Shown here: piece by piece, positions 41,937 to 50,670 of the stretch
Numbering within the stretch: position 1 is the stretch's first letter
Layout of the letters: each line of letters starts with the position of its first letter
NCBI RefSeq assembly: GCF_000758165.1
Contig: NZ_JNUP01000047.1
Coordinates: 1-64,000 of the forward strand
Reading direction: 5' to 3'
Source: Spirochaeta lutea
Lineage (GTDB): Bacteria; Spirochaetota; Spirochaetia; DSM-27196; Salinispiraceae
DNA length: 64,000 bases
The notes under the pieces: model-generated
Database searches by the model: none
What the model was told of the DNA's origin: nothing
Seen by the model: only the letters and a program-made list of their open reading frames with translations
Program-made: the position numbers and the translations under genes

Positions 41937-42821
41937 CTAGACATCTGCCTGGGCATCCTTCTCCGGATCAGCATCCCGCACCCCGAGAACCCGGTTGATT
42001 TCCTGGTAGAGATCCCGGGCGTTGTCCAGAATAGCCTGGGGTTTACTCCTGCTTGCCTTGCCCATGCCGAAAATACGGGCCACCATACGCTTGGCCCGTT
42101 CAAGGTTCCTGTGGCGGATCTCCGGATCCTTGGTCGGCCCGTGGTGGTACTCGAGGTACCCCGTTAGATAGATAACCCCGTCGTACCCGTAGTTTTTATC
42201 AAGATCAGGCCCAAGATTGGGACAGCCCCCGATACTCTGCACCCCTTTCTGCTCGTACTCCAGGGCCGTGGCGTAAAAGAAATGCGCCTTGCGGTACAAA
42301 AGGGCTGCCAGATACAAGTAGTTTCCCTCGGGATCGTCCTCATGCTTATCCAGGGCTAACCAGGCTGCGCGAAGGCTGGAAATCCCTTGTTTCATAACCG
42401 GGGATTGCTCCCCGCGGAAATAATCATAACAGTGGGTAGCCAGAATAAAGCTTGCCAAGCCCTCCTCAACATGGCGGTTGGCCCGAAAATCAATACCGCC
42501 CAGAACCGGGCCGATCAGATCGATCCGCTGGTTTATTTCCTCCTCCGCACGCTCCCGGCTGGCCTCGGGTAGCAGGAGAAAGTCATCCTTCCAGGCGGCG
42601 TAGTAACAATTCGGGCAGACCGTTACCGGGTAGACCAGGGGATTCACCTTCCCGTACTTCTTACTGGGCTCGTAGAGTCGCCGCAGTTCGGTGGTGAGGT
42701 TCCCGGCGATGAGCCTGCCCCGACCGGTCAGGAGTTCCTCCCGGTAAAACCCCGTGTCGCATACCGGACACACGGTTTTCGATTTCTGAAAATAACTAAC
42801 AGCCGGAATTTTTCCGTCCAT
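41937..42821 (-). CDS. DUF2225 zinc-ribbon / TPR-like protein
   Basis: 294 residues. Two CxxC pairs (KTVCPVCDTGFY and VTVCPNCYYAAW) would bind one zinc. The rest is helical and TPR-like (LRAAWLALDKHEDDPEGNYLYLAALLYRKA). This matches the DUF2225 family, which is common in spirochaetes and clostridia and whose function is unknown. It lies inside the operon between acpS and truA, an arrangement I recall from other spirochaetes. No signal peptide. Confidence 0.9.
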   Translation of the reverse strand: MDGKIPAVSYFQKSKTVCPVCDTGFYREELLTGRGRLIAGNLTTELRRLYEPSKKYGKVNPLVYPVTVCPNCYYAAWKDDFLLLPEASRERAEEEINQRIDLIGPVLGGIDFRANRHVEEGLASFILATHCYDYFRGEQSPVMKQGISSLRAAWLALDKHEDDPEGNYLYLAALLYRKAHFFYATALEYEQKGVQSIGGCPNLGPDLDKNYGYDGVIYLTGYLEYHHGPTKDPEIRHRNLERAKRMVARIFGMGKASRSKPQAILDNARDLYQEINRVLGVRDADPEKDAQADV

Positions 42822-42830
42822 ACAGCCTCC

Positions 42831-43202
42831 CTACCACTCTAGTACCACAAACGCAATGGCCATACCGCCGTCATGACTGAGGCTCACGTGCCGGGCCTTC
42901 AGCCCCAGGGACTCGTACTGCTGGCGTACCCGGCCTTCCAATACCAGCTCCGGCCGGCCCGAGGCATCGTTGCGCACCCACACATCCACCAGGGATATAC
43001 CCCGTAACCCGGTTCCCAGGGCCTTCCCGTAGGCCTCTTTGGCAGCAAAGCGCACCGCCAACCGGGCCTCAGCCCCCTGCCCCCGGGCTAACACCTCCCT
43101 GATCTCGCCAGGATTAAAAAAACGCTCCATCAATCCCGGATTATCCACCCAGGTGCGGAACCGAGACACCTCTGCAATATCAACCCCGGTACCGTAAATC
43201 AT
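42831..43202 (-). CDS. acpS: Holo-[acyl-carrier-protein] synthase
   Basis: Transfers 4'-phosphopantetheine from CoA to acyl carrier protein. The 123 residues contain the Mg-binding GTGVDIAEVSRFRTW and the active-site FAAKEAYGKALGTGLRGISL. SLSHDGGMAIAFVVLE closes the fold. All essential residues are present and the length is normal. ATGA overlap with the cdaR-like gene. Confidence 0.96.
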   Translation of the reverse strand: MIYGTGVDIAEVSRFRTWVDNPGLMERFFNPGEIREVLARGQGAEARLAVRFAAKEAYGKALGTGLRGISLVDVWVRNDASGRPELVLEGRVRQQYESLGLKARHVSLSHDGGMAIAFVVLEW

Positions 43203-44224
43203 GGCAGGTTCTCTCCGCCGGGGACATCCGACCCATCCGGGGTTTCTGTCCCCGCATTATCCGGATTCTCAACAGGGGGCGTTTGGAACTCCAGTTCCAC
43301 CTCCTGGGGTGTGTAGCCTAGAATCAATAAGCCCCGGGGTACCTCGGGACGCACCTGCAGACGGTAGGTTCCCGGCCTGGGAACAGTCCGGGCATCGGCC
43401 AACAAACGGACCTGATCCGGGGTAGTACGTTCAATCAGAACCTGGGAGCCTTGAACCCGGATCGAACCCGGCTCAGGTATCTCGGATAGCTGCAGCCCCC
43501 GGGGGGGATCCAACACAATAACATCCACATCCTCAAAGGAGGTAAGAATAACAGACTCGCTCACCGTACCCCGGACCTCAACCGTCGCTTGATCCGAGAA
43601 CGCCAAGCGTTCATCGGGCAGAAGTATCTCAACCCGCTGGGTAAAACTGCCGGTTCGACCGGATAGATCCACCGAAGCGGTCTCTAAGCGCTGAACGGGC
43701 TCCAGTACACCCCGGGGCCCGCCTACCCGGACATCCCCGGGACTAACCCCCGTGGTTCCGAGCTGGTACCCCGGAGCCGGTTGTCCGGTAAACCTGGGAA
43801 TGACAGGGAGGGTTTTCTCCAGGTACTCCTGGAGCTCCACTTCAACCTGTTCATACCCGAGGGTGAGCTCCAGGGGATCAACCCCCAGGGCGTTCCCACG
43901 CTTGGTTATCACCAGGGGCCGACGGTAGATTCCTGCAGCGCGGATCTCCGACATATCAACCCCGATCTGAATATCCTGTTCGCCGATATCCCATACCCGT
44001 TCACTATCACCGCGAATCTGTACCTGTACCTTTTGGACCGACTGGCCCACCAAGGCTAACCCGGCGGGAACCGGCACATCCACGGGAATCGTAATGTGGC
44101 GCTCATCCAGGGTATTAATCCCCGTAAGGGTGTACAACAAGACCGCCGCAGCCAAGCTTAAAATCTTGGCCGGCCAGTTCTGAAAAATCCGTGAAATCCT
44201 GGAGGAAAGGCGTTTTTTACTCAT
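43199..44224 (-). CDS. cdaR: YbbR-domain regulator of c-di-AMP synthesis
   Basis: Membrane-anchored partner of the diadenylate cyclase. 341 residues from the ATG at 44224, which overlaps the cdaA stop. One N-terminal membrane helix (WPAKILSLAAAVLLYTLTG), then four YbbR-type repeats facing the periplasm, seen as VPVPAGLALVGQSVQKVQVQI, VIPRFTGQPAPGYQLG and two more. The Pro-rich C-terminal tail is not conserved. In other bacteria CdaR modulates CdaA in response to envelope state. Confidence 0.93.
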   Translation of the reverse strand: MSKKRLSSRISRIFQNWPAKILSLAAAVLLYTLTGINTLDERHITIPVDVPVPAGLALVGQSVQKVQVQIRGDSERVWDIGEQDIQIGVDMSEIRAAGIYRRPLVITKRGNALGVDPLELTLGYEQVEVELQEYLEKTLPVIPRFTGQPAPGYQLGTTGVSPGDVRVGGPRGVLEPVQRLETASVDLSGRTGSFTQRVEILLPDERLAFSDQATVEVRGTVSESVILTSFEDVDVIVLDPPRGLQLSEIPEPGSIRVQGSQVLIERTTPDQVRLLADARTVPRPGTYRLQVRPEVPRGLLILGYTPQEVELEFQTPPVENPDNAGTETPDGSDVPGGENLP

Positions 44225-45020
44225 CAAATCCTCCGTCCCCGGCCTCTTCAGGCACCGCATCAACATTCAGAAGTTCGCTTAGCCGGCTCCGGGCCTCTTC
44301 AATACCCAGGTTGTAATGCAGCATGGAATCGTATGCCAGGCTGATAGCCCCTGACTCCTCGGAGACCACGAGAATAACCGCATCGCTCTCCTCGGCTAAC
44401 CCCAGGGCCGCCCGGTGCCGGGTGCCGAAACTCCTCCGGATATCCTGCTGCTCCGATAGGGGTAAAAACGCCCCGGCGGCAACAATCCGTCCGTTCTCCA
44501 CCACCGCCGCTCCATCGTGGAGGGGGGTGTCATGACCGAAGATGGTAATCAGCAGGGCAGGGCTCAACTCGGCATCCAGCCTGCTTCCGGTCTCAATGAT
44601 GTTTTTCTGGCCCACGTTCCGCACAAATACCACCAGGGCACCCCGCCGCTGGTCGGACAACACTCCCGCAGCCTTCAACACCGATTCAATCTGGAGGGGT
44701 TTATCGCTCTCCCGAAAATGAAAGAGCTGGCCCTGACCCAGCCGGATAAATATCTTCCGAAGCTCTGGCTGAAAGATAATCGCCACCCCGATGAGCAAAC
44801 TGGGGGCCACCATATTCAGGAGCCACAGGAGGGTACGGAGCTGAAGCAGATAGGCCACACCGTAGAGCACCACCAGAAAAATCACCCCGCGGATCAGCGA
44901 AATGGCCCTGGTCTGCAGAAAGATCTGGTAACCCTTGTAGAAAATAAGGGTTAAGAGGGAGATATCGATAATGGGAATTAGTATGCTTCGCACATACCAG
45001 ATATTGGTCAGCCACTCCAC
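44217..45020 (-). CDS. cdaA: Diadenylate cyclase CdaA
   Basis: Makes the second messenger c-di-AMP from two ATP. The 267 residues start with a GTG directly after the folP stop. Three membrane helices occupy ~10-90. The DAC domain carries both catalytic motifs intact: LHDGAAVVENGRIVAAG (DGA) and FGTRHRAALGLAEESDAV (RHR). Typical partner cdaR follows. The usual glmM is not next to it, unlike in Firmicutes. c-di-AMP commonly controls potassium and osmolyte uptake. Confidence 0.96.
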   Translation of the reverse strand: MEWLTNIWYVRSILIPIIDISLLTLIFYKGYQIFLQTRAISLIRGVIFLVVLYGVAYLLQLRTLLWLLNMVAPSLLIGVAIIFQPELRKIFIRLGQGQLFHFRESDKPLQIESVLKAAGVLSDQRRGALVVFVRNVGQKNIIETGSRLDAELSPALLITIFGHDTPLHDGAAVVENGRIVAAGAFLPLSEQQDIRRSFGTRHRAALGLAEESDAVILVVSEESGAISLAYDSMLHYNLGIEEARSRLSELLNVDAVPEEAGDGGFDE

Positions 45021-45923
45021 CTACTGCACCTGCCTTCCCTGTTGTATTGACCACCACACCTGAACTGCCATCCGGGTTTCCCGGGGGTCATGCACCCGTA
45101 GAATCCTGGCGCCTCGCAGAATCCCGTACAGTCCCGCAGCCAGGGTTCCAATCAACCTCGGAGCCCCCCCGGCAGCCGAATCATCTTCGGCGGTTAACAC
45201 CGGCTCCAGGAGGGTTCCGATGAAGCCCTTCCGGCTATGACCCAGAAGCACGGGGAAGCCCTCAGGCGGAGCCCCCTCAAGGCGGGAACATTCCCCCAGG
45301 TTGTCCAGCAAGGCCAGATTATCTTCCAAGCGCTTGCCGAACCCGATACCCGGATCCACGATAATCCCCTCGGGGTTAACCCCCGCCGCCAGGGCCAAAC
45401 GCACTTGCCTGGCCAGAAACCCCCGAACCTCAGAAACCGGGTCATCATACCGGGGATCAACCTGCATAGTCCGGGGACTTCCCTTCATATGCATAATAAC
45501 TATCGGCGTGTTAGTCCCAGCAACCAAGGGAAGAAGCTCGGGATCATCCCGGAACCCGGAAATATCATTTATTATATCAGCCCCGGCTTCCAGAGCCGCC
45601 CGCGCCACCTCGGCCTTCCTGGTGTCCAGGGAGATTACCACATCACTGTGCTCCCGGATTCCCCGGATCACCGGCAGCACCCGATCCAGTTCCTCCCGGG
45701 CAGACACATACTCAGCCCCGGGACGGGAGGACTCCCCTCCCACATCCAGGATATCGGCCCCTGCCTCAACCAACCCAAGGGCCGACCGCACCCCCTCGGG
45801 GGTACCTGGCACCCGGCTGGGGGCAAAAAAACTATCCGGGGTGGCATTCACGATGCCCATTACCACGGGTGGCTGTTCAGGATCATGGATCCGGCCAAGC
45901 ATCTCTTTCAGGGTGTCTCGCAT
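45021..45923 (-). CDS. folP: Dihydropteroate synthase
   Basis: Joins p-aminobenzoate with the pterin pyrophosphate in folate synthesis, the target of sulphonamides. The 300 residues show VMGIVNATPDSF (pterin/Mg Asn), DILDVGGESSRPGA, DISGFRDDPELL, VDPGIGFGKRLEDNLALL and GHSRKGFIG. It is the first gene of the nine-gene operon and follows a terminator. folB, the other folate gene seen, lies at 55721. A second in-frame ATG seven codons in is possible. Confidence 0.97.
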   Translation of the reverse strand: MRDTLKEMLGRIHDPEQPPVVMGIVNATPDSFFAPSRVPGTPEGVRSALGLVEAGADILDVGGESSRPGAEYVSAREELDRVLPVIRGIREHSDVVISLDTRKAEVARAALEAGADIINDISGFRDDPELLPLVAGTNTPIVIMHMKGSPRTMQVDPRYDDPVSEVRGFLARQVRLALAAGVNPEGIIVDPGIGFGKRLEDNLALLDNLGECSRLEGAPPEGFPVLLGHSRKGFIGTLLEPVLTAEDDSAAGGAPRLIGTLAAGLYGILRGARILRVHDPRETRMAVQVWWSIQQGRQVQ

Positions 45924-45938
45924 GCGTCCCAGATTAGC

Positions 45939-45972
45939 AAAAAAAACCCGCTAGAACAATCCAGCGGGTTTT
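45939..45972 (-). terminator. Intrinsic terminator between the small basic protein gene and folP
   Basis: AAAACCCGCT (45943-45952) pairs with AGCGGGTTTT (45963-45972). On the minus strand the stem is followed by eight T. It separates the rpoZ-miaA transcript from folP. Confidence 0.92.
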
Positions 45973-46024
45973 ACCATCGCACCCTTGTGGGTACGGATTA
46001 CTGATATAGCGTTTCAGAGCCGGC

Positions 46025-46117
46025 TTATTTTCTCTTCTTGTGCCGATTCTTCCGCAGCTTCTTCTTCCGTTTGTGGGTCGCGATCTTTTTTCGTTTACGT
46101 TTTCTTCCGCAAGGCAC
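46025..46117 (-). CDS. Small basic AURKAIP1/COX24-type protein, 30 residues
   Basis: A GTG start at 46117 with AAGGAG 7 nt upstream opens a 30-codon frame made mostly of Lys and Arg (GRKRKRKKIATHKRKKKLRK). This is the pattern of the AURKAIP1/COX24 (mS38-like) small ribosome-associated proteins annotated in spirochaetes and chlamydiae. The terminator lies 50 bp downstream. It likely binds the small ribosomal subunit, by family analogy. Confidence 0.85.
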   Translation of the reverse strand: MPCGRKRKRKKIATHKRKKKLRKNRHKKRK

Positions 46118-46205
46118 TATAGGCTCCTTATCACATAGGGTATCTTCGTTACGAAGCTGGTTCTTTTCGAATGAATTGCCATTATGAACGAGACCCTAGA
46201 CCATG

Positions 46206-47120
46206 TCAACCCTGGTACCAGGACCTGATCTCCGGGATCATTTTCTTGATGGTTCCAGGGTGATTCCAATGCGTCTGCCTCAGCCCCCGGAAAAACGTCT
46301 CCTGCCGTTTGGCATATCTCCTGGTGTTCCGCTGAATGAGCTCAATCCGTTCTGCCCGGGACTCGGCGGCAAAAAATTCCCGGTACCCGATACCCCGCAT
46401 CCCCGGATCCTCGGGTCCGTATCCCCGGTCTACCAGGGCCGCCACCTCGTCCTCCAACCCCGCCTGGAACATCTGCTCCACCCGGGTATTGATCCTGGCG
46501 TACAGCTCCTCCCGGGGACGTTCCAGCCCCAGGATGAGCACCCGCCAATCCTCCCGCATCCGTCCCTCCCGGGAAAAGGATGACAGGGGTCTACCGCTTA
46601 TCCGCCAAACCTCCAGGGCCCGGATGATCCGGTAGGCATCACCTGCACCGATCCGGCCCGCACTCACCGGATCCACCGCCTCAAGCTCCCTGCGGAGATA
46701 CTCCAATCCCCGCAGGCTCAGGATCTCTTCTAACTCCCCGCGAACCTCCGGCTGAGACACCGGGGCCTCGGGCATCCCGAACAGCAGATGCTTAATATAG
46801 AAGGCCGTCCCGCCGCTCACCACCGGGAGGATGGCTCGGCGGTGCAGATCGGAAACTGCATCCTGGCAGCCGCCAATGAAATCACCCAAGGTAAACTGCT
46901 GATCTGGATTGCGAATGTCGATGAGATGGTGGGGCAGTTCGGACCGGAACTGGATGGAGGGCTTAGCAGTGCCGATGTCCATACCGCGATACACCTGCAT
47001 GGAATCGGCGCTGATAACCTCAATGGGCGTCCCCAGTCCCTCTTGAAGGTACCGGAGACTGTCCGTTTTTCCGACCCCGGTGGCGCCGAACAGAACCAAT
47101 ACGGGCCGGGGAGATGGCAT
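46206..47120 (-). CDS. miaA: tRNA dimethylallyltransferase
   Basis: Adds an isopentenyl group to A37 of tRNAs reading UNN codons. 304 residues. Phosphate loop LFGATGVGKTDSLRYL, DSMQVYRGMDIGTAKP, HLIDIRNPDQQFTLGDF and VVSGGTAFYIKHLLFG are all conserved. The C-terminal tail from ~285 (THWNHPGTIKK) is encoded by a copy of the dispersed motif. That tail is absent from ordinary MiaA. The start at 47120 follows AGGGA. It lies between rpoZ and the small basic protein gene on the same strand. Confidence 0.96.
   Translation of the reverse strand: MPSPRPVLVLFGATGVGKTDSLRYLQEGLGTPIEVISADSMQVYRGMDIGTAKPSIQFRSELPHHLIDIRNPDQQFTLGDFIGGCQDAVSDLHRRAILPVVSGGTAFYIKHLLFGMPEAPVSQPEVRGELEEILSLRGLEYLRRELEAVDPVSAGRIGAGDAYRIIRALEVWRISGRPLSSFSREGRMREDWRVLILGLERPREELYARINTRVEQMFQAGLEDEVAALVDRGYGPEDPGMRGIGYREFFAAESRAERIELIQRNTRRYAKRQETFFRGLRQTHWNHPGTIKKMIPEIRSWYQG
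46251..46277 (-). repeat. Dispersed GAATCACCC motif at the miaA 3' end
   Basis: On the coding strand GCATTGGAATCACCCTGGAA encodes HWNHPG close to the C-terminus of MiaA. Confidence 0.55.
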
Positions 47121-47139
47121 GGATTAATTCCCTGGGGAA

Positions 47140-47331
47140 TTAGGCTTCAAGCCGGTACTGAACCTTCCGGGTCAGAATTTGGCTAATTGCGGTGGAAACT
47201 ACCTTACCGTTGTTCTTGCTCAGTTCCTCATCACCGGTAACGGTAACCTGGTAAGCACGGCGGATGGCTGCGCACGTCATTTCGTACACGTTTTCCTCTT
47301 CACTTATAAGCAAGTCAAGGGGAATTATCAT
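47140..47331 (-). CDS. rpoZ: RNA polymerase omega subunit (short spirochaetal form)
   Basis: 63 residues (MIIPLDLLISEEENVYEMTC, then AAIRRAYQVTV and NNGKVVSTAISQILTRKVQY). The AAIRR block and the late NNGKxVSxAxxQxL pattern match omega subunits, which help assemble RNA polymerase. I chose the ATG at 47331 with GAGGAG upstream. A longer frame to 47424 is not conserved. It lies 19 bp upstream of miaA. Confidence 0.85.
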   Translation of the reverse strand: MIIPLDLLISEEENVYEMTCAAIRRAYQVTVTGDEELSKNNGKVVSTAISQILTRKVQYRLEA

Positions 47332-47465
47332 GGAGCACTCCTCATGTATTCGAATACCTGCCAGAATACCACAATGCTCCGGTTTTACACAAGGCCCGCC
47401 CTGTTCGGCGGCTGTGGCTGCCACGTCGGGCTTTGCTACCGCAAATAGCCTCTATCAGCACCCGT

Positions 47466-47510
47466 CTTGGCCTCACTCTTCTTGGCCTCACTCTTCCTTC
47501 TTGGCCTCAC
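47466..47510. repeat. Short tandem repeat, 2.7 x 15 bp
   Basis: CTTGGCCTCACTCTT twice in register, then a partial copy after 4 bp. It straddles the stop codon of the DUF3179 gene. Confidence 0.8.
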
Positions 47511-48667
47511 ATAACCGGGGCGAGCAATTCCCAGGCAAACCGGAAGCACTCCAGCCCGGGAATTTCTTCCAGGGTTCTTCCCGCTAACTCCCCCTCCACG
47601 GCCCGGCCGAACTGGTTCCATTTGCTGCCGGTTTGTAGGTCCCGGAGGGGAAGGCGCGGATCGCCGGTCTCTTCAAAGGTGAGGCTACCGAACCCCTTGA
47701 TCTGCCGGTGGAACACCATCAGCACCCCGGTGGTTCGGGGAATGTCCCGGAAACTGTACACCGACTCAACTCCGGGATTCCACCAGGCTACCACGGGCCG
47801 CATCTCCTCGCCTTCCTCCAACCAGAGATTCCGGGCTCCCCACCCGGCTATCTGGCGGTGGGAAAGGATATGAACGGTATCCCCCATACCAAGCCGGGTG
47901 ACCATCTCCATGGGATTTTCCTGGGATAAAAACCCCTCCTGGACCGGAGGCCATAGAAGCCCCGGCCTGGCCAGCTCATCATAGCCCGGGTATGCCGGCT
48001 GGCCGTAGGGCCTGCTGTATCCGGTCTGGCCGCTGAGAATGGTTAGGGGACCGGTTCGGTTCATGGTCAGGGCATCGCTGAATCCCATCCGTTTTCCGAC
48101 AATTCGGGTTAATTGAGCGCCTGCCAGGGGCCCGGCGATGGCTTTGCCCGAGGCCTGAAGCCATAGGCTGCCGGTCCGGCGGTCCCAAAGAATATCGCTC
48201 CCGGCCATAATCACCCCGGTGGTCTCGAACTCCAGGTGATCATCCATGCCGTCAATACGGGCGTCATACACTCCGATGGTGCCCGCCAGGGGACTGAAGG
48301 TGACCAGAATCCGTTGTTGGCCGAGGACATCGTTTACTACAGGATGGTATTGCAGGATCCGCAGGGGATAGAGCCGGGTTCTAGCGGATCCCCGGACCAG
48401 GAGCATGGGCTCCGCATCGCCGTACCCCGTCAGACTGGCGGAGAAGCGCGGGGAATCCAGGGCTGGCATTACGACCCCCGGGGCAGCCGAGGGAACCGGT
48501 CCCTCTACCAGCTCAAGAACCTCCCGAGGTGATGGTTTAACCGGTGGGTTTCCGGCGCCCTCGGCGGCGGGCTGTTGGGCAAAACCGAAAACACCGGCGC
48601 ACCCAATCCAAAGCAGCACAGCCGTCCAAAACCGACGGCTGACTCTCGGGGAAACAGGAGTAGCCAT
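47507..48667 (-). CDS. DUF3179 exported protein
   Basis: 386 residues with a signal peptide (VSRRFWTAVLLWIGCAGVFG). The DUF3179 core is recognised by YPLRILQYHPVVNDVLG, VTFSPLAGTIGVYDAR, SDILWDRRTGSLWLQASGKAIAGPLAG and the later YSFRDIPRTTGVLMVF. The usual TYCPLCGT cysteines are replaced here (TFSPLAGT), so metal or heme binding proposed for some members is unlikely. The function of the family is unknown. The start at 48667 shares bases with the stop of the membrane protein gene (TAATG). Confidence 0.88.
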   Translation of the reverse strand: MATPVSPRVSRRFWTAVLLWIGCAGVFGFAQQPAAEGAGNPPVKPSPREVLELVEGPVPSAAPGVVMPALDSPRFSASLTGYGDAEPMLLVRGSARTRLYPLRILQYHPVVNDVLGQQRILVTFSPLAGTIGVYDARIDGMDDHLEFETTGVIMAGSDILWDRRTGSLWLQASGKAIAGPLAGAQLTRIVGKRMGFSDALTMNRTGPLTILSGQTGYSRPYGQPAYPGYDELARPGLLWPPVQEGFLSQENPMEMVTRLGMGDTVHILSHRQIAGWGARNLWLEEGEEMRPVVAWWNPGVESVYSFRDIPRTTGVLMVFHRQIKGFGSLTFEETGDPRLPLRDLQTGSKWNQFGRAVEGELAGRTLEEIPGLECFRFAWELLAPVM

Positions 48668-49653
48668 TACCGCGAAATCACCCTGTCCCAGATCCAACCC
48701 AAGCCAAGTAGTCCGATTACCCCGCCGTACAAGGCAACGGGGATAAAGGTTACTTCATAGATGTGGTTGAATCCCCGGACCGATCCGTAGACCCAGGCAA
48801 TGGCACCGAGAAACAGAACCAGCAGCCCCCACCTGAGCCATCCAGGTATCCTCAGGGTATGAACCTGGGTAAGGACGAACATCCATAAGAAGCCGAACAT
48901 GAACATGGGCCAAATGGGATTATCCTTATACACCGTAATGAGGGTCCCGTGGACTGCCACAAAAACCTCCAGAAGCACGATCCACCACCTGTTTGTATGC
49001 AGGGTAGTGTTAAACAGACTCATCTGGATAAAGAGCAAAAACATGTATACGAACCCGCTCACAAGCCCCCAGTTCCCATCCATGGGATGAAACCAGAAGG
49101 TAAACACCAGGGCCCAGGAGATAAACAGGCCGTGCCAGCGTTTAACCAGGGACAACATGGCCTGGGGCGGTTCAAACCGTCTGCCCCAGAACAAGCCCCG
49201 CTTGGGAATCATGATGTACAACACCAATACGAGCATGACGATGACCGAGCCTTGGCTGGTCCAGATGGGTACATCCCGGGCAAGTCCATCGTACCAGAGG
49301 TGGGTTTGCAGCAGATGCAGGAGTACGAATCCCAGGTTTGCTCCCAGCATGGCAATGTGCCACCTGCTCACCCTGCCGGGTTCCGGCTCGATCTTCCGAC
49401 CCTTGAAAAACAGCCACCACACCACAACCTGATGGAGGACATACCCGGTCCAATAGCTCCAGCGCACCAGCCCACCCATCTGCTCGGTCTGCCAGGCGTA
49501 GAACGAGGCTCCGGTATCCTCTGGGAGGGGATAAAAGGCCTCCACCAGCAAGGGGGTTAGGATGATCATCAGGGCCGTGATAAGGGCAAAGGATCCCAGG
49601 GCGATGGCCGCCCATCGGCCCACGGTGAGATTAGCCGGTTTGTTCATGTTCAT
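48667..49653 (-). CDS. Multi-helix membrane protein of unknown function
   Basis: 328 residues with about 8-9 predicted helices. Histidines are placed inside or next to helices (YVLHQVVVWWLF, WHIAMLGANLGFVLLHLLQTHLWYDGL, WHGLFISW, FWFHPMDGNW), which could ligate heme or metal. No named family was recognised. It is coupled to the DHH gene (2-bp gap; its ribosome site GAGGAA lies in the DHH 3' end) and to the DUF3179 gene downstream, so the three products probably work together. Confidence 0.8.
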   Translation of the reverse strand: MNMNKPANLTVGRWAAIALGSFALITALMIILTPLLVEAFYPLPEDTGASFYAWQTEQMGGLVRWSYWTGYVLHQVVVWWLFFKGRKIEPEPGRVSRWHIAMLGANLGFVLLHLLQTHLWYDGLARDVPIWTSQGSVIVMLVLVLYIMIPKRGLFWGRRFEPPQAMLSLVKRWHGLFISWALVFTFWFHPMDGNWGLVSGFVYMFLLFIQMSLFNTTLHTNRWWIVLLEVFVAVHGTLITVYKDNPIWPMFMFGFLWMFVLTQVHTLRIPGWLRWGLLVLFLGAIAWVYGSVRGFNHIYEVTFIPVALYGGVIGLLGLGWIWDRVISR

Positions 49654-49655
49654 AC

Positions 49656-50591
49656 TTATTCCTCGTGTAAGGACTGGATGAGATCCTTAAGGACCTCGTC
49701 TTCAATCTGTCCATCAATCTGACAGGTGCCGGCAGCGGCGTGACCACCCCCGCCGTATCGGAGCATCAGTTCACCGATATTGACCTGGGATGAGCGGTTA
49801 AAAATGGAGCGTCCTACGGAGAATACCGTATTACGGCGTTGGAATCCCCATACAATCTGGATACTAACCGAGGTATCCGGAAAGAGGGCGTACTTCACAA
49901 AGCGGTTTCCGGCGTAAATAGGATCCTCATCCTTGAGGTTGATTACTAACACGTTCTCATGTACGACGGCACAGCGTTTAAGCTGTTCCCGGAAGAGATT
50001 CTGGTGCTCAAAATAGAGGTCAACCCGTTCCTTCACATCCCGGAGGGCGAGAATTTCTTCGATACTATGGTCCCGGCAGTAATCAATGAGATCCATCATG
50101 AGCTGGTAATTAGAGATACGGAAGTTCTTGAAGCGGCCCAGACCGGTACGGGCATCCATGATGAAGTTGAGCAGGACCCATCCCTGGGGATTCAACACCT
50201 CATCCAGGGTGAACTGGGCGCTGTCTCCCTTATCCACTGCGTCCATCATCTCCTGGCTGATGGCAGGAAAGGCCTGGCTGCCGCCGTAGTAATCGTACAC
50301 CACCCGGGCAGCGGAGGGGGCCTGGGGATCTATGATATGATTGGCCTGGGGGCCGACCCGCAGGGTTTCGGAGACATGGTGGTCAAAGGCCAGGTAAACC
50401 CCGGGAACATAGGGCAGATTCGTGGTAATGTCCCGATCCGTAACAGGAATCAACCCGTCTTGCATATCTTTGGGATGTACAAAGGTAATCTCGTCAACAA
50501 GGCCCTTTTCCCGCAGCAGCACTGCGCAGACAAGACCATCAAAATCGCTTCTGGTAAGAAGCCGGTAGGTCCCCTCAGCGGTCTGATCCAT
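49656..50591 (-). CDS. DHH-family phosphoesterase (exopolyphosphatase-like)
   Basis: 311 residues from the ATG at 50591, which has AGGAGG just upstream. A longer frame reads back through the divergent glucokinase gene and is rejected. Metal-binding motifs are present: RSDFDGLVCAVLL (DxD), LAFDHHVSE (DHH), DPQAPSAARVVYDYYGG and the DHHA1-type RYGGGGHAAAGTC (GGGH). Such enzymes cleave phosphodiester bonds in nanoRNA, c-di-AMP/pApA or polyphosphate. The c-di-AMP producer CdaA is encoded 5 kb away, so pApA or c-di-AMP is one possible substrate. Confidence 0.88.
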   Translation of the reverse strand: MDQTAEGTYRLLTRSDFDGLVCAVLLREKGLVDEITFVHPKDMQDGLIPVTDRDITTNLPYVPGVYLAFDHHVSETLRVGPQANHIIDPQAPSAARVVYDYYGGSQAFPAISQEMMDAVDKGDSAQFTLDEVLNPQGWVLLNFIMDARTGLGRFKNFRISNYQLMMDLIDYCRDHSIEEILALRDVKERVDLYFEHQNLFREQLKRCAVVHENVLVINLKDEDPIYAGNRFVKYALFPDTSVSIQIVWGFQRRNTVFSVGRSIFNRSSQVNIGELMLRYGGGGHAAAGTCQIDGQIEDEVLKDLIQSLHEE

Positions 50592-50636
50592 GGATCCTCC
50601 TGTGTATGCGAAAAGGGTAATAGAAAGCATGAGGCT

Positions 50637-50664
50637 TTGCAAGACGGTATTCTGCCGGTACAAT
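50637..50664 (+). promoter_or_regulatory. Promoter of glucokinase, start codon at the transcription start
   Basis: TTGCAA (50637-50642) and TACAAT (50659-50664) with a 16-bp spacer. The ATG at 50671 lies 6 bp after the -10 box and has no ribosome site, so the mRNA is probably leaderless. Confidence 0.7.
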
Positions 50665-50670
50665 ACGAGC

